Assembly: GCA_963978545.1 (NCBI GenBank)
Contig: OZ021732.1
Coordinates: forward strand, 62,038,714 to 62,102,713
Direction: 5' to 3'
DNA length: 64,000 nt
DNA from: Linyphia triangularis
Lineage: Eukaryota > Arthropoda > Arachnida > Araneae > Linyphiidae
Numbering within the stretch: position 1 is the first letter of the stretch; the number at the start of each line of letters is the position of its first letter. A program made the translations under genes and the position numbers. Shown in pieces: positions 1 to 13,409 of the stretch. Under the pieces are notes generated by a model. It was not told where the DNA came from, did no database searches, and saw only the letters and a list, made by a program, of their open reading frames with translations.

Positions 1-1896
1 AAAGGAGGAACAGGACATTATAAAATGAGTATGGTAAAGTGTACAGAAAAAATAGAACTATTTACAAAATGTACATGAAAAGAGATAAAATGCGTTTGAA
101 AGCTACTTTATATTATTATTAAACTTTTGAAACTGTGAGGAATTTTTTTTTATTTTCAATGTTTTCAATTTTCAATTGTAAGCGCACTATATTAAAATAT
201 TAAATAAAAATTACATTCATTAACTTTTGTTGAGATATCACATCTTAATTAGGTTATGTCTTAGCGATCCTTCTGTACAACTTAAGATAGTTACGAAGTA
301 CTTTGTAACTCTGTACTACAATTTCTTTTTTTATCTTTTATAGTATTTTTAAGTATTTGTAAGATATACTTGTAATCCATATAAGAATTGCGTGCGTACC
401 GTGTCTTTTTACTTTTTAGATCTTGTCCTACAACTTAATCATTTGCTTAGATCTCTTAAATTATGCAATGACCTGGTTCAAAGACAAGTTTCATTTAATC
501 ATTTGAATGGTTACAAGATTACTTTAAATTTTATATCCTTACAAAAATGTATATTTTAAAGTTTTACTTGGATGAAGGTTTAATGTTTTTAATCGATTTG
601 ACTTATGCGTTTTACGACAACTTTAGGTAATGAGCCTTTTCTGTATTCAGTTTTAAATTTAGTCTACAAATACAGCTCATTATCAAGTATAATAGTTTAT
701 GAAAATGTGCATTTTATAAATAAGACATAATTATAATAATAATCCGTTTGATCATATATTCATTTTTTTTTTTTTTGTACTGAAAAAGGGTGGGTTTCAT
801 GTCAAACATTGAAATTTAATTAGAAATATTTTCTTTAGAATCTATTAAAGACTATTATGTTTACTAACTTGTTTTATGTGAAAGAAATTTCTCTCTAGAT
901 AAACAAGAGAACGCAACATACAAAGGCAAACAACACTCAAGTTAACTAATGTACAACAAAAAAACTTAATTATTTAATTTATAAAAATTTTGTGAAGTGT
1001 GTTTAGATAATTAAAGTGCTACACAGATGGGTTTTTTAGAGTTCAGCTCAGAATATTAGTTGTCAATAAAGAATAATAGAAGTAATAAGAGATTACTAAT
1101 TTCAAAATACTCTTTTTAAATAATTAAGATAATAATATCTACTTTATGAGGAAGTTGAATTAGGACCACTTTAGCTAAAAGTTTTAGTTAACTATAGTTA
1201 AACACAGAAGAGATCCGATGCCTTTGTAGACTACAACTATTTATTTTCTCTGTCTACCATACATCTAACATTAATATACATCCTTCCTCTGTTACAAGTT
1301 TAATTTCTGAATGGATGGTAATTAAAGGACTACAAATAGTTTTCCAAAGATATTTCTAAATATGGGTTGAATATATATAAATTAAAGACATTTGGGACTG
1401 TTTTAATGTTATTACTGTATTAATGATGATGTTAATGGGTAATGATTTAAAACTTTAAGGTAAAATACAAAAGTTCATGGAGTTAAGTAGTGATCCCTCA
1501 AATAAATATGCTAATAAAATTAAAAAATTGTTGCCTACCTTTTATAGTCAGATGGAATAGGAACTGTTATTATACATGTGATGACTGCATTTTTATTTTG
1601 AGTGCATAGTTTTCTAATGTAAATATAATTTGTTGAAGCAAAAGGAAACATTTGATAACATTAGTTCTTTTTAATTTTAGTACTTAAATAAAATTAAAAG
1701 AAATTTGTTCTATGGTCATACGTTAGTGAAACAAAAATTTTCAGTCAGAAATATACTTATTTTGGTTTTTCAAAAAATATTTTGTTCTCTCCTTCATTCT
1801 TAATACTATATAAGATGTGGATATTACTAGAATAACTGAACCCACAAATTTAATTAGGAAAAAAAAAAATTTTGCCCACGTCACACAATGTGAAGT

Positions 1897-1900
<4 letters not shown>
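1..1900. other. AT-rich non-coding stretch
   Basis: Long AT-rich sequence with short homopolymers and no open frame of interest. I see no repeat structure, RNA gene or promoter motif that can be supported. Confidence 0.6.
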
Positions 1901-1954
<54 letters not shown>

Positions 1955-1977
1955 TAATAATTATTATTATTATTATT
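1901..1977. repeat. (AAT)n microsatellite switching to (ATT)n
   Basis: About 60 bases of uninterrupted AAT triplets change, through a short ATGATAATAATT joint, into ATT triplets. The array is therefore a small inverted structure able to form a hairpin. It directly precedes the LTR-like segment at 1994. Confidence 0.95.
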
Positions 1978-1993
1978 GTCTTATCCCCATTGA

Positions 1994-2192
1994 TGTAGAG
2001 GGCGCTGCTAATGTAATCCACTAGCGGCGACTTCGTTGCTAGAGAGAGAGTATGATTGAAGGAGTGAGGGTGAAAGGACGTGGAAGTAGCCTCTCCTAGT
2101 TTAGGTTTAAGAACCTATTTCTATCTTATGCACGAATAAACCTGCTGTCCATTTAATTGGCCTCTTCACTTTTACCCCTTCATCATACAACA
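1994..2192 (+). mobile_element. possible solo LTR fragment
   Basis: The segment is clearly richer in GC than its flanks. It starts TGTAG and ends CAACA, the short inverted ends typical of gypsy-type LTRs. An AATAAA signal sits at 2135-2140, about 50 bases from the 3' end, where an LTR would carry it. The reading is weakened by the lack of a matching 4-6 bp target duplication and of a clear TATA box, so it may be a degraded LTR or just a unique GC-rich patch. Confidence 0.3.
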
Positions 2193-3485
2193 TTATTATT
2201 ACCATTAATATTTTTAACGATAAAATGATAATTGTTTTAAAAGCTTATAGCTTTATTTGTAGAAACGGAAAAAAACAAAAATTGTGTTGTATATTTTAAT
2301 TAATAATTTCTCAATTATAAAACCTAAGGTTTCTTATAAAAAAATAAAATGAAAATCACGAAAAGAAAAATTGAAATAATAAAGCAATTCAAGAACACTA
2401 AAACACATAATAAAAGCAAAACTTCAAAGTCAATGATACTTTTTGGATTTCATATAAGTTTACTATCATTTTTAAAAATAAAGTTTTTTAGTCTATAAAA
2501 AACTTGCTCTTTGAAAGCAAACCCGTTACTTATTATGAAAATTTCAAAGTTTGCTCGAATAGAAAATATAGTATATTTAATGTGTTTTTATAATTTAATA
2601 ACAACAAAAAACCTTTCGGAAGAGGAAGTTTTTCAAAAATGTTCACATTCCTGAAATTTTTCTTTCCTAATACATTTCTAGGGAGAAACAAATATTGACT
2701 AAGAGTTTGTAATTTAAAATATGTAACTCTGGAATTGATATCGAGATTCCAAATTCAGTTGGTACCAAGTTAATCGGAATATTATTGCTAGACATATTAG
2801 ATGCCTTAGATGATTAGCCATAATAATTACTGTGGTTATTCAATTTTGAAATTTGAAGGTATTGTGCAGCCTCACAATGCAAGGATAGCAGACAGAAAGG
2901 TTAGAGGAAGCCACAAGCTGAGGTTATTTGAGAAATAAGCAAAATGTCATATGTAAACAAAAATTGTTTAGTAAAACCTTTCGAGTACCGTAAACCAAAT
3001 ATTTTTTTCCTCAATAAGAAACTGCATCCGAATATGTTACTTAAGCAACTGAAAATGAGATTTCTTTTTATCATCATCATAAAAGTTTTTTAAAGTAAAT
3101 AAAGTCGTTTATAGCATAATTTAAAATAAAGAAACAAAACTACAATAAGACCAAAAACGGCAAGCTGTGTTATTGCAGCAACTTTTCTTAAAAAGTTGTT
3201 TCTACACAAAGTGCATCAGGTCCAGATAGGAAGCCTAAATTTTCTAGTATAGGCTAAACACATTTCGTAATGGCTTTCAGTGCTTTCGGAGGAATTTTTC
3301 TATGGAAACAACATAATGAGACCTTTGATTTAATGAATCGTACATATTTATATCATTTGTAGTTTTATCTAGGAATATTAATTACAGGCAGATTGGTTCT
3401 CAGAGTCTTTGTATAATTTTCTTACTACATAAGTAGAGGCGTGGAAGCTAAACTGAAGAAAAACATCAAAGTTTGCTGCTAGTCT
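2193..3485. other. AT-rich non-coding stretch
   Basis: Nothing beyond short A and T runs is visible, and all open frames are short. Confidence 0.55.
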
Positions 3486-3487
3486 AA

Positions 3488-3808
3488 AAAGAATTATGTG
3501 GATTAATACTATATGTGAATATTTCACCAAACGGGATGATATAACTGAAAAGGTTTCTAGTCTTTAAGAAACCTCATGGGAATCAATCACCTAAACGACT
3601 CAAAACAAGAAGTAAGAGTGATAAGTAAATTTAAGTGCATCATATGCGCAAATGAAGAGTGTTATACAAGCACAGGTCACACTCGGCAGGGGTGAAAATA
3701 ATTAAGTGGGTTAATCCTAGGCGAATTATTTCACGAAGCAAGTAATATAAAAAAAAAAAACAACAAAAGAGTTTCTCGTCTTGAAGAAACCTCATCGGAA
3801 TCGATCAC
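3488..3808. repeat. imperfect tandem duplication, period ~213 bp
   Basis: Two diverged blocks share, in order, a TGGRTTAAT stretch, an AATTATTTCAC-like stretch and the stronger block TTTCTMGTCTTKAAGAAACC followed by TCATSGGAATCRATCAC (about 3550-3588 and 3768-3808). The second unit carries a 12-base A run. Divergence is around 20-25% by eye, so the duplication is old. No coding capacity is visible. Confidence 0.6.
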
Positions 3809-3825
3809 AGAAACATCCCCCTCCC

Positions 3826-4160
3826 CCAACTAGATTAACACGGTGGCTGGTTTTCCGTCAACACAATCAGGAAGTGGGGAAGATGTTTTTTCTAAATGTT
3901 AATAATAGCTGCCGGCGGTGGCGCTGGTAAGAGAGGATAGGGCTTAAAAAGAGAGATCGGCTTTTTGAAGGGAAGCTTTTGGTCAATTTATCAGTTGTTG
4001 CCCGGGCAACGGATACATCTACCCCTTTGGAAAGAAATATCGCTATGCCCTATTCTCTTCTACAGCACATTCCGTTGAGGGTCCTCGAACGACTCGTACT
4101 CACTTTCTTGACTCGTGCTTTTCACGGAGACACTCGTTCTGAGGCATCACATTGTTAAAA
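3826..4160. other. GC/CpG-enriched island, candidate regulatory module
   Basis: Base composition shifts sharply to roughly even GC, with CpG-containing runs such as GCCGGCGGTGGCGCTGG near 3910 and the palindrome TTGCCCGGGCAA near 3998. No frame stays open and no splice or tRNA structure is evident. Conservation cannot be judged from one sequence. Confidence 0.25.
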
Positions 4161-4186
4161 ATGGACAATTGAAAATGGTTGGACAG

Positions 4187-4220
4187 AATTCACTTTCAAT
4201 TAGAATTCACTTTCAATTAG
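4187..4220. repeat. 17-bp perfect tandem duplication
   Basis: AGAATTCACTTTCAATT occurs twice back to back without a mismatch, which suggests a recent replication-slippage event. Confidence 0.9.
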
Positions 4221-5375
4221 TAGCTATGGGTAATTCACATGTAATTTTGAAGACCATCAGTCGTTGTTATAATTAGTAAGACACATAAAGCTAATTTAAA
4301 GGCATTCTTATACTGTTTAAAGTGCAAATTTAGATGTAATTCAAATGCATTCTTTTTCAAGAACGTATAGGGCTTTTTATATCTGTAGCTATTTCTGCAA
4401 TTCAATTTTAAAATCAATAAATAAATTTCAACTTTTTTGGAATTTTCAAAAGTAACAGAAAAAAGTTCCATTCATTACTAACGAAAACTATTTCATAATT
4501 TATATACTATTAAGCACTGCCACATTGGTATAAAAATAATGTACCCACTTTAAAAAAACAACAAAAAAAAAAACAAAAAAAACACTTCCGGTTGGCTCTA
4601 AATTCTTATTTTCTATTTTAAATATCATACAATGTTCCATTTTAATATGAACTTGCAAAAAATATTTAAGCTCCAAAGATACAGGGGACCTAACAAATAG
4701 ATTTTGAAGCACATATTGTATGCACCACTTAGCTAAAGCATGCTGAAGTCTTTCTCTCAATAAAATCGTCAATAAATAATAACTTCAATGAAGCTCCCAG
4801 CACTAGTCTTCATGACTTCAGTTTGCATTACATTCATCCTCATGTTGTAGAGAAACCTTTTTTACAAAATTTATTCCACTTAGTTTCATTGATTAGAGAA
4901 AGAGAGAGAGATGATGCGTATTTCATGCTGTAAACTTTTTTAAGCCAGTACAATTACAGAATATGATACGCTCTAAGGTAAAATGAATTCCTAATAACTA
5001 TATTCGAAGCAGTATTTGTGGCGAAGAGAGATTTTGTTCTATACAAGTAATTTTTTTAGTGCTTTTAAAAATTTAACATAAAGACAATCTATAGATTTAA
5101 TTGAATATAATTAGTGGTAAAAATGCCTTATTCGCCCCCCTCCCTCCCCCTCTGGCGACTGCAAAATGCTGTCAAGTTGAATTGGCACTATTACTGAATT
5201 GAACTCCATCCCATTCTCTAACAATTTTTTCCAACGGTTTTTGCAATTAAATGCTCAACAGGAAATTACCATTCTAAAATAATAATTAAAAAAAAAAAAA
5301 AAAAAAAACAACCTGAATTTAGTTGCATAGCTTGAAAAACGGAAAACCGCAGATGTTTTACTATAACGTGCTATA
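4221..5375. other. AT-rich non-coding stretch
   Basis: Contains a C/T-rich patch near 5135-5152 and an A run near 5288-5308. Open frames here are short and low in complexity, and I recognise none of them. Confidence 0.5.
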
Positions 5376-5560
5376 ACTGGGAGAAAGAGCATGTTTTGCC
5401 TATTTGGCTATCTCAAATGCACTTCGGCGGAAGCTCGCTTGGTCCCTTGTTAAGTGACCGGTAGTTGTTACTCCAGTTCAGTATTCTAGCTCAATGGTTG
5501 TAATGGAACCGTATAGACGCTGGGTTACCATACTTGGCAGAAAATCACAAAAAAAAGGGA
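5376..5560. other. small GC-enriched island
   Basis: About 180 bases with several CpG sites (for example CTTCGGCGGAAGCTCGCTTGG near 5421) in an AT-rich background. It ends at an A/G run. It could be regulatory sequence or an old transposon scrap. Confidence 0.2.
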
Positions 5561-6179
5561 GGGGGCGTATAACGCATTCTACCCTAATTAGTTTAGAATC
5601 GGCAATTTCAGAAACGGTTACTTCTTGAAGAATGCGTCAATCTCTCTCTCCAATTCTCCCTCAGAGGTTTTAAAATAGAATATACACTAATTTAAACTTC
5701 AAAATAGAAAAAAAAAAAAAAATCCAATAGTTGAAGAAGGAAAGGGAAATATAAATGGCTTTAAGAGGAAATACTTATTGCTTCTTATATGAAATGCTCC
5801 ATATAGACAAAAAAACTCGAAGTGATGCCCATTTAAAAAAAACTACTACAATTTAAGATAGCAAGTAGGTTAAATGGAATTTTTAAAAAAAAGTTTTTTA
5901 GTTTGAACAAAAATGCTTTTTAAGAATACAATTATATTGTTATATATTTTAAACTATCTGAAAATACAGCTTTTAGTATAGAAATGTAAAATTATTTGGA
6001 ACTAAATCAGTATTTTATTGATAAATGTTTTATGGACATCTTGCATATTAAATTTGAAGCATTAATAATTCCGCTTTTACAATTTATAACAAAAAATGCA
6101 TTTTAAGTTTGACAATATTTATAAACTTATATTTCACTCGGTGCAATAACAATTAACACTGACAGTTATAAAATACATA

Positions 6180-6600
6180 GAAATCGCACTGCAAACAAAC
6201 GACAATGAAAGCGCATAAAATTCACCCTGACAGCCTAATGATAATGGTGTTAAACTGCAGAAAAGTTAATCGAAACAATTACGCATACAAATGACGATCT
6301 TTTCAAACACAGCCTGTTGGGCAATAAAATGAAGCAACACTGTCATTCATTTCAACCCTTGGCAGGTTCTGATTACGCTCAAAAGCCCTCATTAAAACTC
6401 ATTTCGAACATAAATTACAAGAATATCTCCCGATGATTCGCATCCACAACAAAGAAATCATTTTTCGGAATCTGTCTTGATGAATCCGAATATTTCCCAT
6501 TTTCTGTCGCGCAACAGATAACATCCATGTTGCCACCCGTCTAGTGATAAATACTTCCATTAACAGGAGAGTGTGGAATGTTTTCTTTTCATTCCGACTT
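6180..6600. other. candidate regulatory island with clustered TAAT cores
   Basis: A moderate-GC stretch of high sequence complexity. Homeodomain-type TAAT/ATTA cores recur (CTAATGATAATGG near 6236, GTTAATCGAAAC near 6265, AATTACGC near 6280), along with GATAAC and CpG-containing sites. There is no coding frame. Spacing and complexity are what one expects of an enhancer, but this rests on motif reading only. Confidence 0.25.
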
Positions 6601-6793
6601 CAAAAGAAAGAACACAAACCCACAACAAAACTGTAGCTGTTGGAAAAGATAGCTTTTCCTGTTTGTGCTTTTTGCGGAACTCTGAAAAGAGGGAGGCGTG
6701 CTAATGGATGTCGAAAATGTGCCGAGGCACTATTTACAAAATATACATTTCTCTGTCGGGCATTTAGGATGGACGGGGAAAGGTAAAGTAATG

Positions 6794-6796
<3 letters not shown>

Positions 6797-6824
<28 letters not shown>
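6797..6824. repeat. A(28) homopolymer
   Basis: Uninterrupted run of 28 A. No recognisable LINE or SINE body precedes it on the plus strand, so it is not demonstrably a retroposon tail. Confidence 0.95.
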
Positions 6825-6826
<2 letters not shown>

Positions 6827-9800
6827 AATTTCTGTTCTCTCCTGTGTTTTGGCATTCATGTCACATCAAAGGTATGTACTCATTTTGTAGAAAGACAAAT
6901 AATTTGAGTCTACATCTGCTGTTTTGGGATTTTTATGTACTTTTTTCTTTTCTTTTTTGAAGTGTTTCTGGAGATAAAACAAATGCGCTTCGAAAATTGG
7001 AATAATAAAAAACTTTAAAATAGAAATGTGACAAAGTTTATTTTAGAAATGAAAACTAGGATTATTTGATAATTGTTAAAAAAATATATTATTAGGGAAT
7101 ATCAGTTGAATATTTCCCACATCCTGTTTCGAAATTTTTGACGCCAATAATTTACAACTTGAAATACTATAGTATTTTACTGATATAAATTTTTGTATTT
7201 CTTTCACTTTTTGAAATTTCATTATTTAAATAAAACGAATAAATCTCATGTATTTTTACTTAAGTGTATTAATAAAACATAATGAACGAACTGATCAACT
7301 TTTTACCCTTTATATTTATTACGGTAGTTACTTCGATGTTACCCTTTTTATAATATGAAATTTTTTGATAGTGAATACTTAAGCGTAATTCCAACTATCT
7401 AGTTTCGTTGAATCTTGATTCTGTGGTAGGAAATTGGAATATTTCATATTTAAAATGTTTGGTCCATTAAAGTTGGTTTATCAAGCTCGGAATAAACCTC
7501 TAGTTTTGTAGTTTCTTGAATGCATGTAAAGTAGGACATCAATACCTTCTACCTAGAATGCTTAACCACATTTTGACTTCTTACAGATGGTGAGCCGAAA
7601 TTGTAGAAGCTATGTTTTACTATGTACATATTTCAAAACATGTTTACCTTCTTTAATCGTCTTGGGTAAATGGTTTATAGAGAATATTTTTAACTTTTTG
7701 CAATCTTGTAAGAATGGTTAATTTATTTTGGAAATTAATTTAACAATCTGTGGTATTTATTCAGCCATATTAACATTAATTATAATACTTATGGTTATAG
7801 ACATGAATAAAATTTGATTATAAACATTATTTTATTTCAATATATTTGATATAAAATTGTAATTTTTTAACTAAAATTTTATTGTAATTTTAGAATAGGT
7901 AGCGTTGTAGTCACCTATCAAAATAACTTATCGATTTGAAAATATTTCAATTAAAGACGAAATGGATGAATGAAGTCTTAAGGATATATATATAAAAGAA
8001 GATACCACGTTAGCTTCAACTCGATATACCTTACTTTGGGGTTTATGTCAATGTTATTATGAGGAATTTTAATGATATTATTGTCCCCAAATATTTTAAC
8101 AGAAGTACTATAAAACCAAATGCTACAGAAATGTTTTCTCAAAGTACTTGCTTCTTTGTAGAAGCATACAAAGAAAAAATAGCACATAAAGCCACTAACG
8201 TCATCCACTTGATAAAAAGTATTTAGCTATAATGTTAGGTGATTGGTTTTAATCCTGGTTCAATCCACAATTTCTTTTAAATAGTTTATATTTGAAATTT
8301 TAGCACATTTTTAATCACTACATCACTTGAAAAGTGGTATAGACCAAAATCATCAATTCAAACTCATGACCCTCAAGAGAAGATCATGAAAAGAAGGGTG
8401 GCAGCAATATGTTTTTGTTTTTTTCTGTATAATTTATGAAAGTGTGTTTAGTAAGCTTTCAAACTAATAACCTTAAACTACATAAAAAGTAACACTTTTT
8501 TCTATTCACCAAAATTACAGTGACTGTAGGAACTTCTATCTTCTGAGAACAGAACATTTCTTAAATTGTGTTATTAATTACAGATGTTTTGCTTCTTCAA
8601 CACAGGTCTCCAATTGTGATTTTATCTCAAGAAAAATATAACTTGCTTTTGAAACTCTAGGTAGCCACCACTTTGAAATTTTCATGTAAAATGAATGGAA
8701 CACAGGCAAAAACGTATTTTTCTGGATTTAGATATGTATCTTAACTATGTAAGTTTGCGGAAATGTTTTACTTTAATTTATTGTTGACGGATTTCTTCTC
8801 TTACCACTATTTAAATTATATTATCAACAAAGATTTTGCACCAGATACATATAATAAAAGCTGTTCAACATTAGAAATAAATTGTCATACACGCAACCTG
8901 GAACAACCATGATACACTATATTGTTAGTTCATTTTAAAATGCATTTAAAATATAGGTGATATCAGAGGTATATTGTCTGGTTGAGTAACTTTATTATGT
9001 GCTACTATCCCAAAATTTGTCAGAGAATATTATTCGTATGTTAAATACAATATTTTTACAGTCAAATTTTAGCAGTTAATGTTTTCTATTTATATTTCAG
9101 AATCATACATCAAATCATGCATTTAAAACCAAAGATTCATTTATAAATCAAAACCCGATTTATGAATGAATAACTTTGCCCACTAATTTTCAAAACCTAC
9201 AATTTAATGAATGAGATGCCAAGATCCTAATTAAGTAGGCCATGAAAGACAACGAAAATACCTCCAAAGTATTGTTTGTATTTCATCAAAATGTAGTAGA
9301 TGAGATCTTGTCCCTATTCACCAGAGAAATTAATGTCCTTCCTATAGTATTAACGGAAACGGAATTTAGTAATCCAGTTACCATGGACTTGAGAAATGAT
9401 GAAGGATTAACATGCAGTCACCTGTAAATTGAATCTCTTAATTAACTGTCAACGAACGTTGCTTTAAAACATGCCTTTAATTATATTTGGGCCAAGTTAT
9501 GATAAATATCAAAGTTTCACGTTGGAGACAGTGATGTATAGAATGAGATTTTTCATTTTTCTAAAATCTTTAGCAGATTCAAACCAGGTGCATTTATAAT
9601 AAGCTGTTTCTTGAAATTTATATTTACTATGGATATTAACAAACTAAATTATCTTAATAATGATTTACAGCACTATTTTCTTATTGAAATATCCCTCTTT
9701 TACTAATTTAAGGACTTCAAACTATTAAAATGTCATTCCTTATATTTTTTTAATTTTATTTTTCAATGTTGGTTGTTTTATTCATCTTTTATTACAAAAT

Positions 9801-12800
9801 ACGGACAGAAAGACATGGAAATGGTATAACTTTACAAAACTGTTATAGTTAATAACAAGTTAAATCTAAGAAGAAAGCTGTTGTGGCGTTAAATACAAAA
9901 GATAGATAAATATTCATTAAAAAAACCATGGGCAGTGGTCATCAATCTTATACAACGTAAATTTATTTTTATAAGCATTGAGTGAACTAGCCTGTCCAAT
10001 TCATATGAAGAGCGTAATGAATTTAAACTGATGTAAGGTAAAAATACAAATCGAAAGACATGATATATGCCATACGCCTTTCTATGCGTCCCCATAGATT
10101 AGAAATGATTACTTATACTTCAGATGTATTGGCAGTTATTACACATTTTCCTTCTTTTTAATATAGAACGTAATGCACAAGACGTACAATGAAGGCAAAA
10201 AAAAAAAAAAAAATGAGATAGTGGCTCATACATTTTTTCTTAAATGTGTTTATAAAAAAACTCTTATTAATCTAATACCTCAATTACTGTATTAGTCCAG
10301 TACCAAACTATTTTCATCACTATATTTCATTTCGTTTGTTAGATATGGTAAGGCTGTTTTCACCAGAGCGATTTTACCAATGACTTTAAGCTGTGCCTAA
10401 ATATCAGTTTATGTTGCCACCTTGTTTATAAAAAGTTACAATATAATTGTTTAAATTACTTTAGCTTATCGTTTCTATGCAATTGGTAATCTTTTATTCG
10501 TTCTGATTTTTAGGAGAAAGTTTTTCTAAAAATGCAAACATGTATCGTCTTTTTTTTAAATATTTCAAATACGATCAATTATATACTTAAAAGATCAGTA
10601 TTCGTTTTATTCTGAACCGGCTGAATAAAAGAAGCTTTGAATAATAGTTGTCGTGGCTTATAACTTTACTGATTTGTCTTGGTAAATAAAAGCATTACTC
10701 TACCCTACGGTTTCGCAATCAGAAAATTATAACTCTAGAATATGTAGGTTTACTTGCAATTTCCCCATGTCTTTGACATTTTATCGTCACTAGGCAATAA
10801 TTTTGGGAAGTTATTTGCATCAGTAGAACTTTGCCTTTAGTAAAACTTTACTATAAATACCTTTTATTTATATTTATATATTTTTAAATTTGAGCAATCT
10901 ATTTATCCTTTTTCACAGTACTTTAAAAGTACTCAAAAAAAGACATCCCATGTTATTCGTTTTCTGATATTATAAACATCTCTAAAAGTGTGGACTATGA
11001 ATTTCCCTTTTCAGTTCTAACATATTTTACTAAAGCAAGCGAGAAATATATCTGTTTGAATTTTCATAATAACTTCTTTCGCAAACTCATTTGAAAAAAT
11101 AACTTCTGCTATGTTATTTTTACTTTAAATTCTCAAAATAATTTTCTTAGTATTCTGAAGAAGAATAAAACGTGCCCTGATCGTGGGTAAGACATATTTA
11201 TTTTCGTCGGAAAGTTCTGACTCGAAATCAGGCGTTCAGCCCATTAATATTAAAAAAAAAAAAATAGTATGTGTATTAATAAAAATTTAAACAAATGTTT
11301 TCGGGGCTGTGATAATTAATCAATCCATATTGATTTATTGGCAAGACGTTTTTTTTTGTGGTACTCCTCTTAAACTACTGAACTTATTTTTTACTAAGAT
11401 ATTTGAAAGAGATCATTGAAAGATTTTCCAAAACGTTCGTAAACTACAAATAATAACTTAGCTTAAGTCCAATATTATTTAAACATTGCGCTGTTGAACA
11501 TGTTTCAAAGACGACAATGATTTTCAATAATATGTGTGGCAATAGTGTGTTGTTTACATTTGGACTATTTTTGTAAACCAAATTTTTTAAATAAAATTAA
11601 TCACTCATTTATTTAAAATGTTGTTTTTACGTTTGAATGCAGGGCTTGTATTCTTGCTAATATTATCTCCGACGATTCACTGAAATGCAGTTTATGCAAC
11701 ATTCTTCATCCTCAAGTAATTAGGACATTTTATTTAGATTTCACAGGTTTGTTAAAGAAGCGATTTTGGGCTTCATTCATTAAATATAGCAGTACATTTT
11801 AGTGATTTTGTTTGGAGCTGAAATAAAATATATTTTCTCTGAATATCACAATCAATTGATAATTGAAAAGATATAAAATGACATCGTGATATTTGCATAT
11901 TCACCATACAGAGTATATCTACTGCCAATTAACTTGTGTTAAATGGAAAGTTTGATTTGTGTTTTTTCCGGTAGGATTCTGTTGTCGGGAACCAGATAAA
12001 AACCACACATTTCAGATCTAACTCATCCAAGTTAATAACTTTTAACTCATTTATAATTTTTATAACCAACACAAAAATTAGACTTGACAATACCTTTACG
12101 CGTCATTTAAACGTGTAAACATTTAGGCTTGGCGACAACTGGTACCTGGATAACGTAAGAATGCTCTTTTTCCTTCACATTTTTATGATAAACACATTTT
12201 TCAGTGCGTTGTTGAAGGAAATTTTGGTTATTATTATATGCTTTAGGGAAAACATAATGAAAGGGCAAAGCCCCAGCGTTGGGGGTATAGCGAGTGTTAG
12301 CGAGCAAAGGAAGAGGCTCCTAGTTTACTCTAAAATGAGTATCTTAACTCATATTTTTGAGTACCCATCTTCAACAATTCACAAGTTGTTTCAAGTCAAA
12401 ACTTTCCTTCTAAAAGAGATGATATTAAATAAGAATCTGTTGGTATCAAACTTCCAAAATTGCAAAGTAAGAACATTCGGTGGACATTTCAACAAAAAGT
12501 TTGAGTAATAGAGGCCTATGCAATGAAAGCCCGCATTGTCTTTGATTTGTAAATGGTGTCATGGTGTTGCCTCTAGTGCATAAGTCGAAAATAGCAGTGA
12601 ACAATTCATAAACCATCAGACTATTTCATCTATACTCTTTTCTGAGAAAGATATATATTCTAAATCTTATTTGCATGGCATTCTTCAAAACTATTAGTAA
12701 TACTTCCAGCTAGTTTTGGCCCCGAAAAGAGTTAGACGCAAATCATCCTTCGACCTTTGGCAGTTTCCTCCTAACAAACATACCCTCTAAAAGATAATGA

Positions 12801-12819
12801 TCCTCCAGGCCATACACTC
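6825..12819. other. 6-kb AT-rich non-coding stretch
   Basis: Open frames are all under about 120 codons with no recognisable domain. The only odd patch is 12240-12312, where higher GC and a GCGAGTGTTAGCGAGC motif resemble the GCGAGC-rich 3' part of the Helitron-like element at 48-49.5 kb. That resemblance is too short to call. Confidence 0.5.
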
Positions 12820-13085
12820 GTTTGTTACTCTCCGGGAGAGGAAATTATTCCGACCATCCATCAGGGAAGGAGGTTGGGCAACAAAAAAATGGAGACGCTT
12901 TCAATCCCGTTAATTTCCTGTTTCACGCTCAAGACCTCGCCGAGATGAATTAGCGTCTCCTAATGAGGCGCCGGATGTGGGGAGTTAAAAATGGCTCGTT
13001 TAAGACCCTGTGGGGGTGGAGAGAGGGGCACCTGTTAATGATCGTCGGCCTCAGGAGAACATTCTCTTTCTACGAGATTGAAGAT
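12820..13085. other. CpG-enriched island with a perfect 9-bp inverted repeat
   Basis: A compact, complex, near 50% GC block. GGAGACGCT (12891-12899) is matched perfectly in inverse by AGCGTCTCC (12952-12960), with a 52-base spacer holding TTAAT and GAATTAG cores. Further on are a CACCTG E-box, a TTAATGATCG site and GGCGCC. A short open frame (12963-13163) crosses it but has no recognised domain. It is the most enhancer-like block in the window, by motif reading only. Confidence 0.35.
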
Positions 13086-13409
13086 GCGAGAATTTTACCT
13101 AGGTGCATTGTTTTCATATTATCAGAGTTTTCAGAAACAGTTACTAGTATCAAGACCGAATAACTGCTTGTTGATAACCAGAATAACTAGTTGTTACTTA
13201 ACAGGAACTGTTAGTTACGTTATTTTCTGTTACTGTCTAACATTTTTAGTGTTTCGTATCTAGAAAGTGAAGATCTCAATGAATATATTACTAATAAAGG
13301 CCTCCACTAATCAATAAAAAAATTGGTCTAATGATGTCTACTTGACTGTTGACAGTTTGCTATGCGTGATGGCAATTGTAAATGTCATATTCAAATGCAC
13401 ATATGATAC

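Noticed and set aside
12240..12312. 3' end of a second Helitron family (GCGAGTGTTAGCGAGC words)
   Set aside because: There is no CTRR end with a hairpin and no matching 5' end; the resemblance is too short.
12161..12508. 115-codon open frame
   Set aside because: Composition follows AT-rich background, there is no recognised domain, and an antisense frame overlaps it.
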